A DNA stretch of 52,159 nt from Spirochaetia bacterium (GTDB lineage Bacteria > Spirochaetota > Spirochaetia > Treponematales > Breznakiellaceae): assembly GCA_025997715.1 (NCBI GenBank), contig BNUY01000003.1, positions 1 to 52,159 on the forward strand, read 5' to 3'. This document shows positions 1 to 8,009 of this stretch, piece by piece. The notes under the pieces are model-generated. The model was not told the origin of the DNA and did not search any database. It saw nothing but the letters and a program-made list of their open reading frames with translations. The position numbers were made by a program, and so were the translations under genes. Within the stretch, counting starts at the first letter, position 1, and each line of letters opens with the position of its first letter.

Positions 1-252
1 TGCCACCCGATACGGGGAATGGTATTGGAAGGAGTATGGTCCATAAACCGGTGCGGCTACGGAGGCCCCTTGAGGGAAAAGTTTCAGAGCCTGGCGGGCC
101 GGATGAATAAGCGAAAGAGCGCGGTAGCGGTAGCCCGGAAGCTGGTAACCCTGGCATGGCTTTTAATGAAGCGGCGGGAGTACTACAACGGGATAGACCC
201 GGACACGCTCAAGAAAAAACTTAGGTATTACAAGGTAAGGGGGGAGGAATAG
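1..252 (+). pseudogene. IS110-family transposase, C-terminal fragment
   Basis: The reading frame is open from the window edge and ends at a TAA. The visible residues resemble the C-terminal part of IS110/IS116/IS902 transposases: a Gly-rich turn, then a basic helix (AVAVARKLVTLAWLLMKRRE) and a short tail. In that family this part follows the Transposase_20 helix-hairpin-helix region. The N-terminal DEDD catalytic domain would lie upstream of the window, so it cannot be decided whether this is a 3'-end of an intact element or a remnant. No clear IS terminus is visible after the stop. Confidence 0.6.
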
Positions 253-334
253 GGGTCTGTTGCCTGACCTAACCGTTTAGGCGCCTATGGCCAAGAGAAA
301 ATCGAAAAAAGTTCGATTTCCCCTTGACATTTAA

Positions 335-470
335 CATAGGAGAACACTGAGGGAGGAACACAAAGAACACAGAGGGGGAAAAAGTGTCGGAAGTCTCTAT
401 TTTCCTCATTCTTTTCTTCCTCTGTGCCCTCCTGTGAAACCTCCGTGTCCTCTGTGTTTACTCCTTTCTT
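335..470. repeat. Imperfect inverted repeat of CACAGAGG type
   Basis: The left arm has several ACACNGAGG-like words and the right arm (about 418-470) has their complements CCTCTGTG/CCTCCGTG. Together they form a long imperfect hairpin of about 130 bp. A second element of the same type is at 6786-6895. It holds no gene. Similar internally repetitive hairpins occur in many bacteria, often beside small orphan genes. Confidence 0.6.
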
Positions 471-507
471 CATTCTTTATCTATTCGGTAGATATTACTT
501 AGCAGGG

Positions 508-1437
508 CTACAGTTCCGGCAAATACTTCCAGTACCGCTTGGGCATGAACTGCCGCTGGAGCCGGGGGTTAAGCCTGCTTTCGTTGGCAACAGCCCGGTG
601 GTAGTTTATCCAGAGGTTCTCCCAGGGATCTTCGTGACCGGTGACAGCAATGCTGTGAGGCAAATCTTCCCGGGCAATGATCCGGGCATCTTCGCCGGGG
701 AAGCGGATCAGCGCCAGACCGCGCCGTTCGTCGATGATTGCCCAGGGGGTTTCCCCGAAGCGCAGGGTAAAGTGGCCCGCCAGACCGGGAAGGACGTAAT
801 GGTCCGCTTTGCAGTGGGCTATATGGACGCCGGAAGCATCGGGGGAAAACCGGAGCAGCCCCCGGAACCGGTCCAGTTCCTTCCAGACCTTGTAGGCCGC
901 AGTAAGTACCACGTGGACATCCGGGTCCCCCCGATCAACTGCGGCGGCTTCCGCTGCTTCACGGGCCTCCGGCGACGTAACCCCCCCCGGCGCGTTCCGC
1001 CCCGCAGCCAGGACCTTCCAGGCAAAACGGATAAGCGCCGCCTCAATGGAGAGTTCGCTCATCCAGCCGTGGATAAAATGCCCGTAGGCGTTGGCGGAAA
1101 GTTCGCAGAGATACTGTGCGACGGGTATATCCGGGATTGCATCATAAACAGCAACGCTGAAAAGGGCAGCCGGGGGTGAAAGCGTTGCGGTATCGGACAT
1201 GGCGCTGTTTGGTGCGGCGGGTCCGGGACCGGCATCGTGCGGGGAATTGCCGAATGAGTCCGTGCCAAAAAGGTCCGGCTGCCGGGTCGGCTCCTGGTCG
1301 GGATTGCCGCATTGCGCAGTTTCAAGGGGGCGGCGGACATGATTCGGGAGCATAGCCTCCGGAGACTCAGACCGGCAAATACGGTCAAGAATCGCGAAGA
1401 GTCCCTCCAGGGTACCGTCATAGGTGTATTCAATCAT
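508..1437 (-). CDS. Radical-SAM-linked DNA metabolism protein (DUF4130/TIGR03915-like)
   Basis: The 309-residue product ends in the hallmark of the family, a WxxYHRxxANESRxNPRLQ segment followed by QFMPKRYWKYLPEL. In that family the partner is a radical-SAM protein with a helix-hairpin-helix, which is encoded at 2678-3919 in the same operon. The role is unproven; a link to DNA base modification or repair is inferred from the partner and from fusions to uracil-DNA glycosylase in other genomes. Residues about 45-95 are a low-complexity, Pro/Ala-rich insertion. The start overlaps the stop of the upstream M24 peptidase gene by 8 bp, which suggests translational coupling. Confidence 0.75.
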   Translation of the reverse strand: MIEYTYDGTLEGLFAILDRICRSESPEAMLPNHVRRPLETAQCGNPDQEPTRQPDLFGTDSFGNSPHDAGPGPAAPNSAMSDTATLSPPAALFSVAVYDAIPDIPVAQYLCELSANAYGHFIHGWMSELSIEAALIRFAWKVLAAGRNAPGGVTSPEAREAAEAAAVDRGDPDVHVVLTAAYKVWKELDRFRGLLRFSPDASGVHIAHCKADHYVLPGLAGHFTLRFGETPWAIIDERRGLALIRFPGEDARIIAREDLPHSIAVTGHEDPWENLWINYHRAVANESRLNPRLQRQFMPKRYWKYLPEL

Positions 1438-2644
1438 GGCAGGGTATCTTCATAATTTCCCCGCCGCCGCCTGAGATACACTGCCCGCCGCCGGCTTTCA
1501 CGATATAGGTTTCCTCCACCCCGGCCATCCCGATGCCGGGAACCCCCTTTTTCGGCTCCAGGGCGATAACCATGTTCTCCTCCAGGAGATCGTCAAAGCC
1601 CTTGGCGATTACCGGAAGCTCATCAATGGTTAGTCCCACCCCGTGGCCCAGGAATTTTACCCGGTGCTTGTTATCAACCCCCATGAAGCAGTCCCGTTCC
1701 TGTTCCGAAAGGCCGGCCATAATGTCCTGGTATATGTGCGAAGGAATCTCGCCGGGTTTTAGCCGTGCGGCAGCCCGGTTCAGGATGCTCAGGCAGAGGC
1801 GGTGGGCGGCGGCGAGTTCCGGAGGAGGCTCCGCGCCGAACATAAACACCCGGGTCTTGTCGGTGTGATAGCCGTTGATACCGAAACCGATATCGACGAA
1901 CACCAGGTCCCCCGGTTTCAGTTTTCTGTTACGGTCTCCCCCCAGGGGATTCGCCGGGCCGCCGCCCTTACCGCCGCCGGGGCCGTCAAAACTGGAGGGG
2001 TACAGAGAATTGGTCCCAAAACCGATCTGGCCCGCGCTCATCTCAACCTGGCTTTGATGAAATCGCGCCAAACCCTGGTACCCCAGTTGGTACATTTCGT
2101 TGAGCAGTTCGCCCATAAACTCGGCCTCGCTGATTCCCTCTCTTAGCAGGGCGGGAACCCGCTCTTCCAGAAGTATCCGGTGCTGCTCCCCGGACCGCTT
2201 GAGCCAATGGAGTTCGTAGGGAGACTTTACGCTCCGGACCGTTCTGATAATGGTGTCGAGAAAATTGACCGAGGTGATCTCAAAATATTTTTTTAAGCGT
2301 TCCAGGACCGCCAGCGGCAAGGTGTCCCCTTCTATATAAACATTGCCGAGCCGCCCACCGCGGTCCGCCGGACCTACTCGGTCCGCAATGTCCCGGTATC
2401 CGACAATCTGCATAATCTCTTTCAGGGGCGATTCCGCTTTTGCCCGCTCATAACTGCGCCGCACACCGTAGAGGCAGCTTCCGTCTTTGTAAATGAGCAA
2501 TATCCCGTTCTGTATGGTCCCGGTAAAGTAATACTGGTTGACGTTTCCAATGATCACCGCCGTATCCCAATTGGGAAAGCGCCTATGCATCATGGCGGTA
2601 AATCGCGCGCGGCGCTGTTCAAGCTCCGGTAAGGTAAGTTCCAT
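1430..2644 (-). CDS. M24-family metallopeptidase (Xaa-Pro aminopeptidase-like)
   Basis: A 404-residue cytosolic pita-bread-fold peptidase. The N-terminal creatinase/prolidase-type domain covers about residues 10-140 and the catalytic domain about 150-400. The dinuclear metal ligands are all visible: D251 (VFVDIGFG), D262 (HTDKTR), H334 (LGHGVGL), E363 (LEPKK) and E377/E378 (VEET). A glycine-rich insertion at about 221-237 precedes the first ligand. A strong AGGAGG lies 9 nt before the ATG. It sits between the radical-SAM gene (34 bp upstream) and its partner gene (8-bp overlap). It probably removes N-terminal residues from X-Pro peptides, but the exact substrate cannot be read. Confidence 0.85.
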   Translation of the reverse strand: MELTLPELEQRRARFTAMMHRRFPNWDTAVIIGNVNQYYFTGTIQNGILLIYKDGSCLYGVRRSYERAKAESPLKEIMQIVGYRDIADRVGPADRGGRLGNVYIEGDTLPLAVLERLKKYFEITSVNFLDTIIRTVRSVKSPYELHWLKRSGEQHRILLEERVPALLREGISEAEFMGELLNEMYQLGYQGLARFHQSQVEMSAGQIGFGTNSLYPSSFDGPGGGKGGGPANPLGGDRNRKLKPGDLVFVDIGFGINGYHTDKTRVFMFGAEPPPELAAAHRLCLSILNRAAARLKPGEIPSHIYQDIMAGLSEQERDCFMGVDNKHRVKFLGHGVGLTIDELPVIAKGFDDLLEENMVIALEPKKGVPGIGMAGVEETYIVKAGGGQCISGGGGEIMKIPCHD

Positions 2645-2677
2645 GCCAGTATCCTCCTATCATAATTGTACCGTCCT

Positions 2678-3919
2678 TTAAAAATCAAACAAAGGTAGTT
2701 GCAGCCCCGCCCCATCCTGATCCGACAACATGCGGCGTATCCGTTTAGGGTCCTCCGGCTTGTCGATAAAAGCGCCCCCCAGGGTGATGAAGTACCGCGC
2801 CCGCTTGAGCACGACCCCCAGGCGGCGGAGCCCGTCAAAACTGAGGGACCGGAGCCGCCGGATTTCCAGGATGCGTCGGGCCGAAGTTGCGCCGATGCCG
2901 GGGACCCGGAGCAGTTCCTCGTAATCCGCCCATTGGAGGTCGATGGGAAAGCGGTCGATGTGCCGGAGAGCCCAGGCGGTTTTGGGGTCCACATGCCGGT
3001 CCAGGTAGGGGGTCTCCTCCAGAATTTCGGCGGCGCTGAAGTGGTAGAACCGCATAAGCCAGTCCGCCTGGTAGAGCCGGTGTTCCCGCACCAAAGGCGG
3101 GCCGGGGATTGCAGGCAGCCGGGGATCGGGAATGCCGCCCCGGCCGTCGACGCCCACGGGAATAAAGGCTGAGTAGTAGACCCGCCGCATGGAGTATTTC
3201 CGGTACAATGCGCCGGAAAGACCGATGATGGTCCGGTCGTCCTCTTCACTTGCCCCCACGATAAGCTGGGTGCTCTGGCCCGCCGGTGCAAACACCGGGG
3301 TGGAGCGGATTTTGCGGCGGTCCTCCTCGTTTTCCGCGCCGCACCGGGATACATCATCCATGGCGCCGAAAATTACCTTCCCCGATTTCTGGGGGGCCAG
3401 GGTTTGGAGGCTCTTATCCGTGGGCAGTTCAATGTTTGCGCTGAGCCGGTCCGCCCAGAGCCCCGCCTCCCGGATCAGCTTTTCGCCTGCACCGGGGATG
3501 ACCTTTAAGTGGATATAGCCGCCGAACCCCGCCTCAGTCCTGAGCCTTTTTGCAACGGCGATGAGCTTTTCCATCACCATGTCCGGGTCGGTGAAGATCC
3601 CCGATGAGAGGAAGAGGCCTTCAACATAGTTGCGGCGGTAGAATTGGCAGGTCAGGTCCACCAGGTCGTCCACGGTGAAAGCGGTCCGCGGGGTGTCCGC
3701 CGAGACGCGGTTTACACAATAGGCGCAGTCGAAACGGCAGGCGTTGGAGTAGAGCACCTTGAGGAGGCTGACGCAACGACCATCCCCGGTCCAACTGTGG
3801 CAGACCCCGGCGGGGAGGTTCACCCCAAAAGCCCCGGACCTGCCGCTTCCACTGGAAGCGCAAGAGGCGTCATACTTTGCCGATGACGCCAGGATAGACA
3901 ACTTATCACCTAAATCCAT
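2678..3919 (-). CDS. Putative DNA modification/repair radical SAM protein (TIGR03916-like)
   Basis: The 413-residue product has the radical-SAM 4Fe-4S motif C61-x3-C65-x2-C68 (NACRFDCAYC) and a C-terminal helix-hairpin-helix (LLRVPGIGATSARRILEIRR), a DNA-binding element. The N-terminus (MDLGDKLSILASSAKYDASC) matches the start expected for the family, so I place the start at 3919 instead of the upstream ATG at 3934. No Shine-Dalgarno sequence precedes this ATG. A sigma70-like promoter with its -10 box 6 nt away predicts a leaderless mRNA. It heads an operon with the M24 peptidase and the DUF4130-like partner. The substrate is unknown. Confidence 0.85.
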   Translation of the reverse strand: MDLGDKLSILASSAKYDASCASSGSGRSGAFGVNLPAGVCHSWTGDGRCVSLLKVLYSNACRFDCAYCVNRVSADTPRTAFTVDDLVDLTCQFYRRNYVEGLFLSSGIFTDPDMVMEKLIAVAKRLRTEAGFGGYIHLKVIPGAGEKLIREAGLWADRLSANIELPTDKSLQTLAPQKSGKVIFGAMDDVSRCGAENEEDRRKIRSTPVFAPAGQSTQLIVGASEEDDRTIIGLSGALYRKYSMRRVYYSAFIPVGVDGRGGIPDPRLPAIPGPPLVREHRLYQADWLMRFYHFSAAEILEETPYLDRHVDPKTAWALRHIDRFPIDLQWADYEELLRVPGIGATSARRILEIRRLRSLSFDGLRRLGVVLKRARYFITLGGAFIDKPEDPKRIRRMLSDQDGAGLQLPLFDF

Positions 3920-3925
3920 GAAGAT

Positions 3926-3954
3926 ACTATACACTCGTATAGGTTTCGTTTCAA
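3926..3954 (-). promoter_or_regulatory. Promoter of radical SAM operon, predicted leaderless
   Basis: On the minus strand TTGAAA, a 17-nt spacer and TATAGT are followed by 6 nt and then the ATG at 3919. Transcription would begin at about the A of the start codon. Confidence 0.65.
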
Positions 3955-3992
3955 GGGTTTGCTTAGTATATTAGAGGAATCAGGAGTGCATA

Positions 3993-4262
3993 ATGTACGA
4001 ATATACAACCCAGGGAACCTGTTCCGCCAAGATCAGGTTTGATATCCAGGATAACAAGGTTCACAACCTGTCCTTTCTCGGCGGCTGTGACGGCAACCTC
4101 AAGGGCATATCCATCCTTGCCGAAGGGATGGACGCCGCGGAACTGAGCAAGCGCCTTTCGGGGGTGCACTGCGGGTCAAAGCAGACTTCCTGCCCGGACC
4201 AGTTGGCCAAGGCCCTTGATCTGGTGGTAAAAGAACAGGCGAAAGGAGCGAAGCCGGAATAG
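3993..4262 (+). CDS. TSCPD domain-containing protein
   Basis: An 89-residue protein with the TSCPD-domain pattern: a conserved GGCDGNLKG turn at residues 30-38 and the name-giving TSCPDQLAKAL motif near residue 64. The same domain occurs at the C-terminus of some vitamin B12-dependent ribonucleotide reductases and as stand-alone proteins. The Cys residues suggest metal or redox binding, but no function is established. AGGAG lies 6 nt before the ATG. It is followed after 15 bp by the glycosidase lipoprotein gene on the same strand, so the two are probably cotranscribed. It is divergent from the radical SAM operon. Confidence 0.85.
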   Translation: MYEYTTQGTCSAKIRFDIQDNKVHNLSFLGGCDGNLKGISILAEGMDAAELSKRLSGVHCGSKQTSCPDQLAKALDLVVKEQAKGAKPE

Positions 4263-4277
4263 GTTTCTGCTCACGAA

Positions 4278-5162
4278 ATGAGAAAAACGCTCAGCTTAAT
4301 TCCCCTATCTCTGTTCCTCATTTCACTTTTTTTCTCCTGCGCGTCCGTCTCTCCACTGACCACACCCCCGGATTCGTTTCCCCTTCGAGCCGCCGTACCG
4401 GGGGAATTGGTCCCCCAATGGGAGTCTTTTGCCCCTGGAATTGATTACGTCGAGGGGCGTACCGGGAAACCCCGGCTGGCGTTTTGGGCGCTCCGTGTTG
4501 ACCTGAGCAATCCCGACCTGGAATTCGTCGTGAACGGGGACACCAGGAGTACCACCATCAGCGGCTTTGTCCGGGACTATGACTGTATCGCGGGGATCAA
4601 CGCCACCCCCTTTGCCCCGGTTTCGGCGGTGGTTGGGGAAGACCGGACCATCGTGGGGATTGCGGTGGCCGATGGTTTCCTGGCCGCGCCGCCCAACCCC
4701 CGGTTTGACGCGCTGGTCTTTTATCAGGATGGTTCCGCCGCAATTGTAAACCAGGGGGATTTGGACGCCGAAACCCTGGCAAATATCCGTAATGCCCTGG
4801 GGGGATTTTTCGTGGTGCTCCGGGACGGCGCAATTCCGGATCGATTACTCGCTCCGGACACCCGGCGTGCTGCACGGCACCCCCGGAGCGCGGCGGGACT
4901 CTCTGCGGACGGGAAAACCCTCTACCTGCTGGCGATTGACGGCAGGCGTTTGGGAAGCGTGGGCGCAACAGAAGAAGAAATCGGCGTCATCCTGAAACGA
5001 CTGGGCGCCGATGACGGCCTCAACTTTGACGGCGGGGGCTCCACCGCACTGGTTCTGCGCTATCCCGACGGGAAGATCCGCCCGGTAAACATCCCCATCC
5101 ACGACCTCATCCCCGGCAAAGAACGGGCGGTTGCTGCATGTCTGGGGATTAGGACGTACTAA
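4278..5162 (+). CDS. Phosphodiester glycosidase (NAGPA-domain) lipoprotein
   Basis: The 294-residue protein begins with a lipoprotein signal peptide (hydrophobic core, then lipobox LFFSC with lipid Cys near residue 21), so it should be anchored on the cell envelope. The rest matches the phosphodiester glycosidase/NAGPA (DUF2233) domain, including GINATPF near residue 108 and the C-terminal NFDGGGSTALV motif. Relatives hydrolyse phosphodiester-linked sugars; the substrate here is not visible. The gene follows the TSCPD gene by 15 bp and has no strong ribosome-binding site. Its TAA overlaps the stop of the convergent aminotransferase gene in the tetranucleotide TTAA. Confidence 0.85.
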   Translation: MRKTLSLIPLSLFLISLFFSCASVSPLTTPPDSFPLRAAVPGELVPQWESFAPGIDYVEGRTGKPRLAFWALRVDLSNPDLEFVVNGDTRSTTISGFVRDYDCIAGINATPFAPVSAVVGEDRTIVGIAVADGFLAAPPNPRFDALVFYQDGSAAIVNQGDLDAETLANIRNALGGFFVVLRDGAIPDRLLAPDTRRAARHPRSAAGLSADGKTLYLLAIDGRRLGSVGATEEEIGVILKRLGADDGLNFDGGGSTALVLRYPDGKIRPVNIPIHDLIPGKERAVAACLGIRTY

Positions 5163-6484
5163 TTCCCCAGATATTGCTTCACCGCGTGTCCCATGGCCCG
5201 GTAAATCTGCCGACGCTTTTCATCATCATATTCCAGTAACGTAAACCGGAAGCCCGGGAGATCGCTGGCAAACCCGGAGAGGGGAACCACACAAATACCG
5301 GCGGATGCCAACAGCCAGTAGACGAACCGTTTGTCCGGCGCAACATTGGCGGTTTGTTCCCGGATGTATTCCGCCAAGGACGGGTCGGAAACCGGGAGGC
5401 TGCGGGGGATGGGCGCGTCGAGGATACCGGGATCGAAAACCGCGGTGGCGTAGAGGGCGCCCCGGGGTTTTTTCAGGCTGATCCCCTTGATACCGGTAAA
5501 GGCGGCGGCGGCTTCTTCGGCGCGTTTTTCAAACATGGCGGCCCGGTGGATTAGGTGATCCGGGTAGCGGGGATCCCCTATGATGGCGGGGATACAGAGC
5601 TGGGGCAGACTGGTGGAACAGACCTCAAGGCGCTTGGCATCCAGCAGACTCCGCACGTAGGTATCAAAACGCTTATCCGAGTGGCGGTTGTACACCTCAA
5701 CCCAGCCGCAGCGGGCGCCCGGCCAGGGGACCTCCTTGGACAGGGAGCGCAGGGCCAGACCGGGAACGCCGTCGATAACCTGGGAAAGCGCGGCGGTCTT
5801 GGCGCCCCCGTACACGATATTGGCATAGGTTTCGTCGCAGACGATGAACAGGCCGTAGGTTCGGGCGATACGGACAAATTCCTGCAAAATTTCCAGGGGA
5901 TACACCGCGCCGGTGGGATTGTCGGGGTTGATGAGGAGGAGCCCCGCCACGGAATCGTTATACTTAACCTTAAGTTCCACGTCCTCCATGTCGGGCATCC
6001 AGTCCCGGTTGGGGTCCAGCCGGTAGGTCAGATGCTCGTAGCCCGAATGGGCGGCTTCGGCGGAGGACAGGGTGGAATAGGCCGGGGAAGGACCCAGCAC
6101 ACGGGCTTCCCGGCGAAGGAACCCAAAAACCTTGGCCACCGCATCCCCCAGGCCATTAAAAAAGAGAATATCATCGGTTTCAATTTTTACCGGGTCCGGA
6201 CACCCGGCCGGCTTTGGCCGACTATTCACCTGGGCTGATAAAAATTCCCGGGCTTCCCGGGCGCCCTCGGTCTCCGAATACGCGTAGGACAGATCCTCCC
6301 CCGCCTTTTCCCGGACAATATCCTTGATCCATTGAGCAATCGGCTCACCCTTCTTCACCGGGTCACCGATGTTCTCCCACCGGATAGGGATATTCCACCG
6401 GCTTAAACTCCGGGCAAAGGCCACGATTTCCCGAATCTCGTACTTCAGCTTCCCCGCGCCGGGGTGAACGATGTCTCTTCTCAC
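5159..6484 (-). CDS. PLP-dependent aminotransferase, class I/II
   Basis: The 441-residue fold type I aminotransferase shows NPDNPTG (187-193), DETY (D217, Y220) and the Schiff-base lysine K250 in SLSKEVPWPG, followed by the phosphate-binding arginine in GARCGW. It transfers amino groups between an amino acid and a 2-oxo acid in the cytosol; the substrate is not readable. The start is GTG at 6484, supported by GAGGAG about 8 nt upstream. It is monocistronic as far as can be seen and convergent with the glycosidase gene, sharing a TTAA stop overlap. Confidence 0.85.
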   Translation of the reverse strand: MRRDIVHPGAGKLKYEIREIVAFARSLSRWNIPIRWENIGDPVKKGEPIAQWIKDIVREKAGEDLSYAYSETEGAREAREFLSAQVNSRPKPAGCPDPVKIETDDILFFNGLGDAVAKVFGFLRREARVLGPSPAYSTLSSAEAAHSGYEHLTYRLDPNRDWMPDMEDVELKVKYNDSVAGLLLINPDNPTGAVYPLEILQEFVRIARTYGLFIVCDETYANIVYGGAKTAALSQVIDGVPGLALRSLSKEVPWPGARCGWVEVYNRHSDKRFDTYVRSLLDAKRLEVCSTSLPQLCIPAIIGDPRYPDHLIHRAAMFEKRAEEAAAAFTGIKGISLKKPRGALYATAVFDPGILDAPIPRSLPVSDPSLAEYIREQTANVAPDKRFVYWLLASAGICVVPLSGFASDLPGFRFTLLEYDDEKRRQIYRAMGHAVKQYLGN

Positions 6485-6566
6485 TTTTTACTCCTCAAGG
6501 AACTTTAGTTCCGGCTGTTTCCTCTGGGGAGTACGCCCTTCTTTCCACCGATTGGGCAAAAAAAAG

Positions 6567-6596
6567 CCGTGATCCCCACCGGAGGATCACGGCCCC
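6567..6596 (-). terminator. Strong intrinsic terminator on the minus strand
   Basis: The stem CCGTGATCC/GGATCACGG with a 7-nt loop is followed on the minus strand by eight T residues. No convincing gene ends here. See the candidate small RNA just upstream on that strand. Confidence 0.75.
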
Positions 6597-6725
6597 TACT
6601 TCTTATAACGAAGGGCTAACCGCGATCCTCCAGGATAGCGGCCGCCGCTGCGAGACTGAATACATGGTTTTGGGACACCCTGTTTTTCATACCTATTACT
6701 CTGCCCCCAATCGAAAAGAATGTCA
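6567..6725 (-). ncRNA. Candidate small RNA (orphan -35 box to terminator)
   Basis: A perfect TTGACA lies at about 6720-6725 on the minus strand and a strong intrinsic terminator ends at 6567. The interval has no credible coding frame but has a short GGCCGC/ATCC-GGAT hairpin region. The -10 box at 17 nt is weak. I could not match it to 6S RNA, SRP RNA or tmRNA, so identity is open. Confidence 0.3.
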
Positions 6726-6785
6726 ATACAAAGAAAGTCCCCCGCACGTAATTCCAAATTCAACCGTATAATAAGGAGAATTAAG

Positions 6786-6895
6786 ACGAAGAATAAACAC
6801 AGAGACACTGAGGGGAGAATAAAATTATAATTCTCTCTCCTCCCTCTTCCTCTGTGTCTTCCCTCTGTGAGCTCCTATGTTTACTCCTCTCTTCT
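6786..6895. repeat. Imperfect inverted repeat of CACAGAGG type, second copy
   Basis: AAACACAGAGACACTGAGG on the left pairs with CCTCTGTGTCTTCCCTCTGTG on the right around an ATTATAATT-like centre. Word composition matches the copy at 335-470, including the AACATAGGAG segment. It lies upstream of the coiled-coil gene and holds no ORF. Confidence 0.6.
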
Positions 6896-6993
6896 TTCTT
6901 TGTGTTTTATAGTAGGTACCTTCCAAATGCCAAGTTAAAACCGCTTTCCCTATCGGTTAAATTCCGCTATACTTTGATGGGGGAGAGAATATC

Positions 6994-7773
6994 ATGCCAA
7001 CAGTGAAAGCAGCAACGAAAAAGACGGTAAAAACAGCCAAAAAAGTAACCTTAGACGATGTTTGGGCAACAATCGACGAAATCGGCAAGGCGCACAAGGA
7101 AACCGAAAAGGCCCTCAAAGAGACCCAGCGGATAGTCTCCGGATTGGGCGCCAGCCATAAGGAAACCGAAGCCGGGTTTAGGGAACTCCAGCAAGCCCAT
7201 AAGGAAACCGAAAAGGTGCAAAAAGAGACCCAGCGGATAGTCTCCGGATTGGGCGCCAGCCATAAGGAAACCGAAGCCGGGTTTAGGGAACTCCAGCAAG
7301 CCCATAAGGAAACCGAAAAGGTGCAAAAAGAGACCCAGCGAATAGTCGGCGACCTGGGCAATAAGTTCGGCGAGGAGGCTGAATACACGATGCTTCCCGG
7401 TTTGCCGGAAAAATTTAAACAATTCGGTTTTGATTTCAGCGTGATTAACCGCAACAGAAAAATAAATAACGATAAGCATGACATACACGCTGAAATAGAC
7501 GCCTTTCTGGAAAATGGCACACAGGCAATGGCCGTTGAGGTAAAAGCGAAACTGCAAAACAGCGATGTGGACGACCATATCAAACGCATGGGAAAGCTCC
7601 GCAAGTACGCCGATATATTCGGCGACAAACGGGAACTTTTTGGAGCCCTGGCCGCCGTCGTTGTAAACGAAAAAGCAAAAAACTATGCGCTTAAAAACGG
7701 CTTTTACGTCATAGAACCTTCGGGAGAAGATGTGAACATAATAAAGCCCGATTCCGATCCCAGGGTTTGGTGA
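6994..7773 (+). CDS. Coiled-coil protein with PD-(D/E)XK-like C-terminal domain (DUF3782-like)
   Basis: The 259-residue protein has three parts. Residues 1-20 are Lys/Thr/Ala-rich. Residues 20-122 form a charged HKETEK-rich coiled coil built from an almost exact 35-residue repeat. Residues 125-259 resemble nuclease-fold domains of the DUF3782 type, with EIDAFLENG followed by AVEVKAKL, which fits the E/D...E-x-K core of PD-(D/E)XK folds. Relatives are common in spirochaetes and cyanobacteria but their role is unknown. GGGGGAG precedes the ATG at 6994. Nuclease activity is an inference from the motif only. Confidence 0.65.
   Translation: MPTVKAATKKTVKTAKKVTLDDVWATIDEIGKAHKETEKALKETQRIVSGLGASHKETEAGFRELQQAHKETEKVQKETQRIVSGLGASHKETEAGFRELQQAHKETEKVQKETQRIVGDLGNKFGEEAEYTMLPGLPEKFKQFGFDFSVINRNRKINNDKHDIHAEIDAFLENGTQAMAVEVKAKLQNSDVDDHIKRMGKLRKYADIFGDKRELFGALAAVVVNEKAKNYALKNGFYVIEPSGEDVNIIKPDSDPRVW
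7128..7337 (+). repeat. 105-bp tandem duplication inside the coiled-coil gene
   Basis: Two consecutive units of 105 bp (35 codons, SGLGASHKETEAGF onward to KETQRIV) are nearly identical in DNA, and a partial third flanks them. Identity at silent sites points to a recent duplication or ongoing repeat-number change. Confidence 0.85.
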
Positions 7774-7798
7774 TTGGGGTAAAGAACTGGTAGCTATC

Positions 7799-7834
7799 AT
7801 GGTGACGCACTCATAGCTATGAGTGTGTCACCAT
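7799..7834. repeat. 36-bp near-perfect palindrome
   Basis: ATGGTGACGCACTCATAG and CTATGAGTGTGTCACCAT form arms of 18 bp with one mismatch and no loop. It lies 26 bp after the coiled-coil gene. No T-run follows, so it is not a typical terminator. Confidence 0.8.
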
Positions 7835-8009
7835 TGGGTATTATCCGGCAAAAACCGGTTCCAGCGCTATTTGTTCCATAAGAATTGACTGATGATACCT
7901 GTTCGCGGCTCTGGGATTATGACAAATTTGTAAATTTTGTCGAAGTCCCCCTCTATCCTTTTTTACCCGTCTTGAATATAATGATGATGACATTTTTTGG
8001 AGGAACATC

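Noticed and set aside
6596..6808. Minus-strand ORF of 70 codons
   Set aside because: It has no ribosome-binding site and no family, and it ends at the terminator stem. A non-coding transcript fits better.
7051..7800. 249-codon frame antisense to the coiled-coil gene
   Set aside because: It repeats only because the sense gene repeats. The sense frame has a ribosome-binding site and a domain with conserved acidic and Lys residues.
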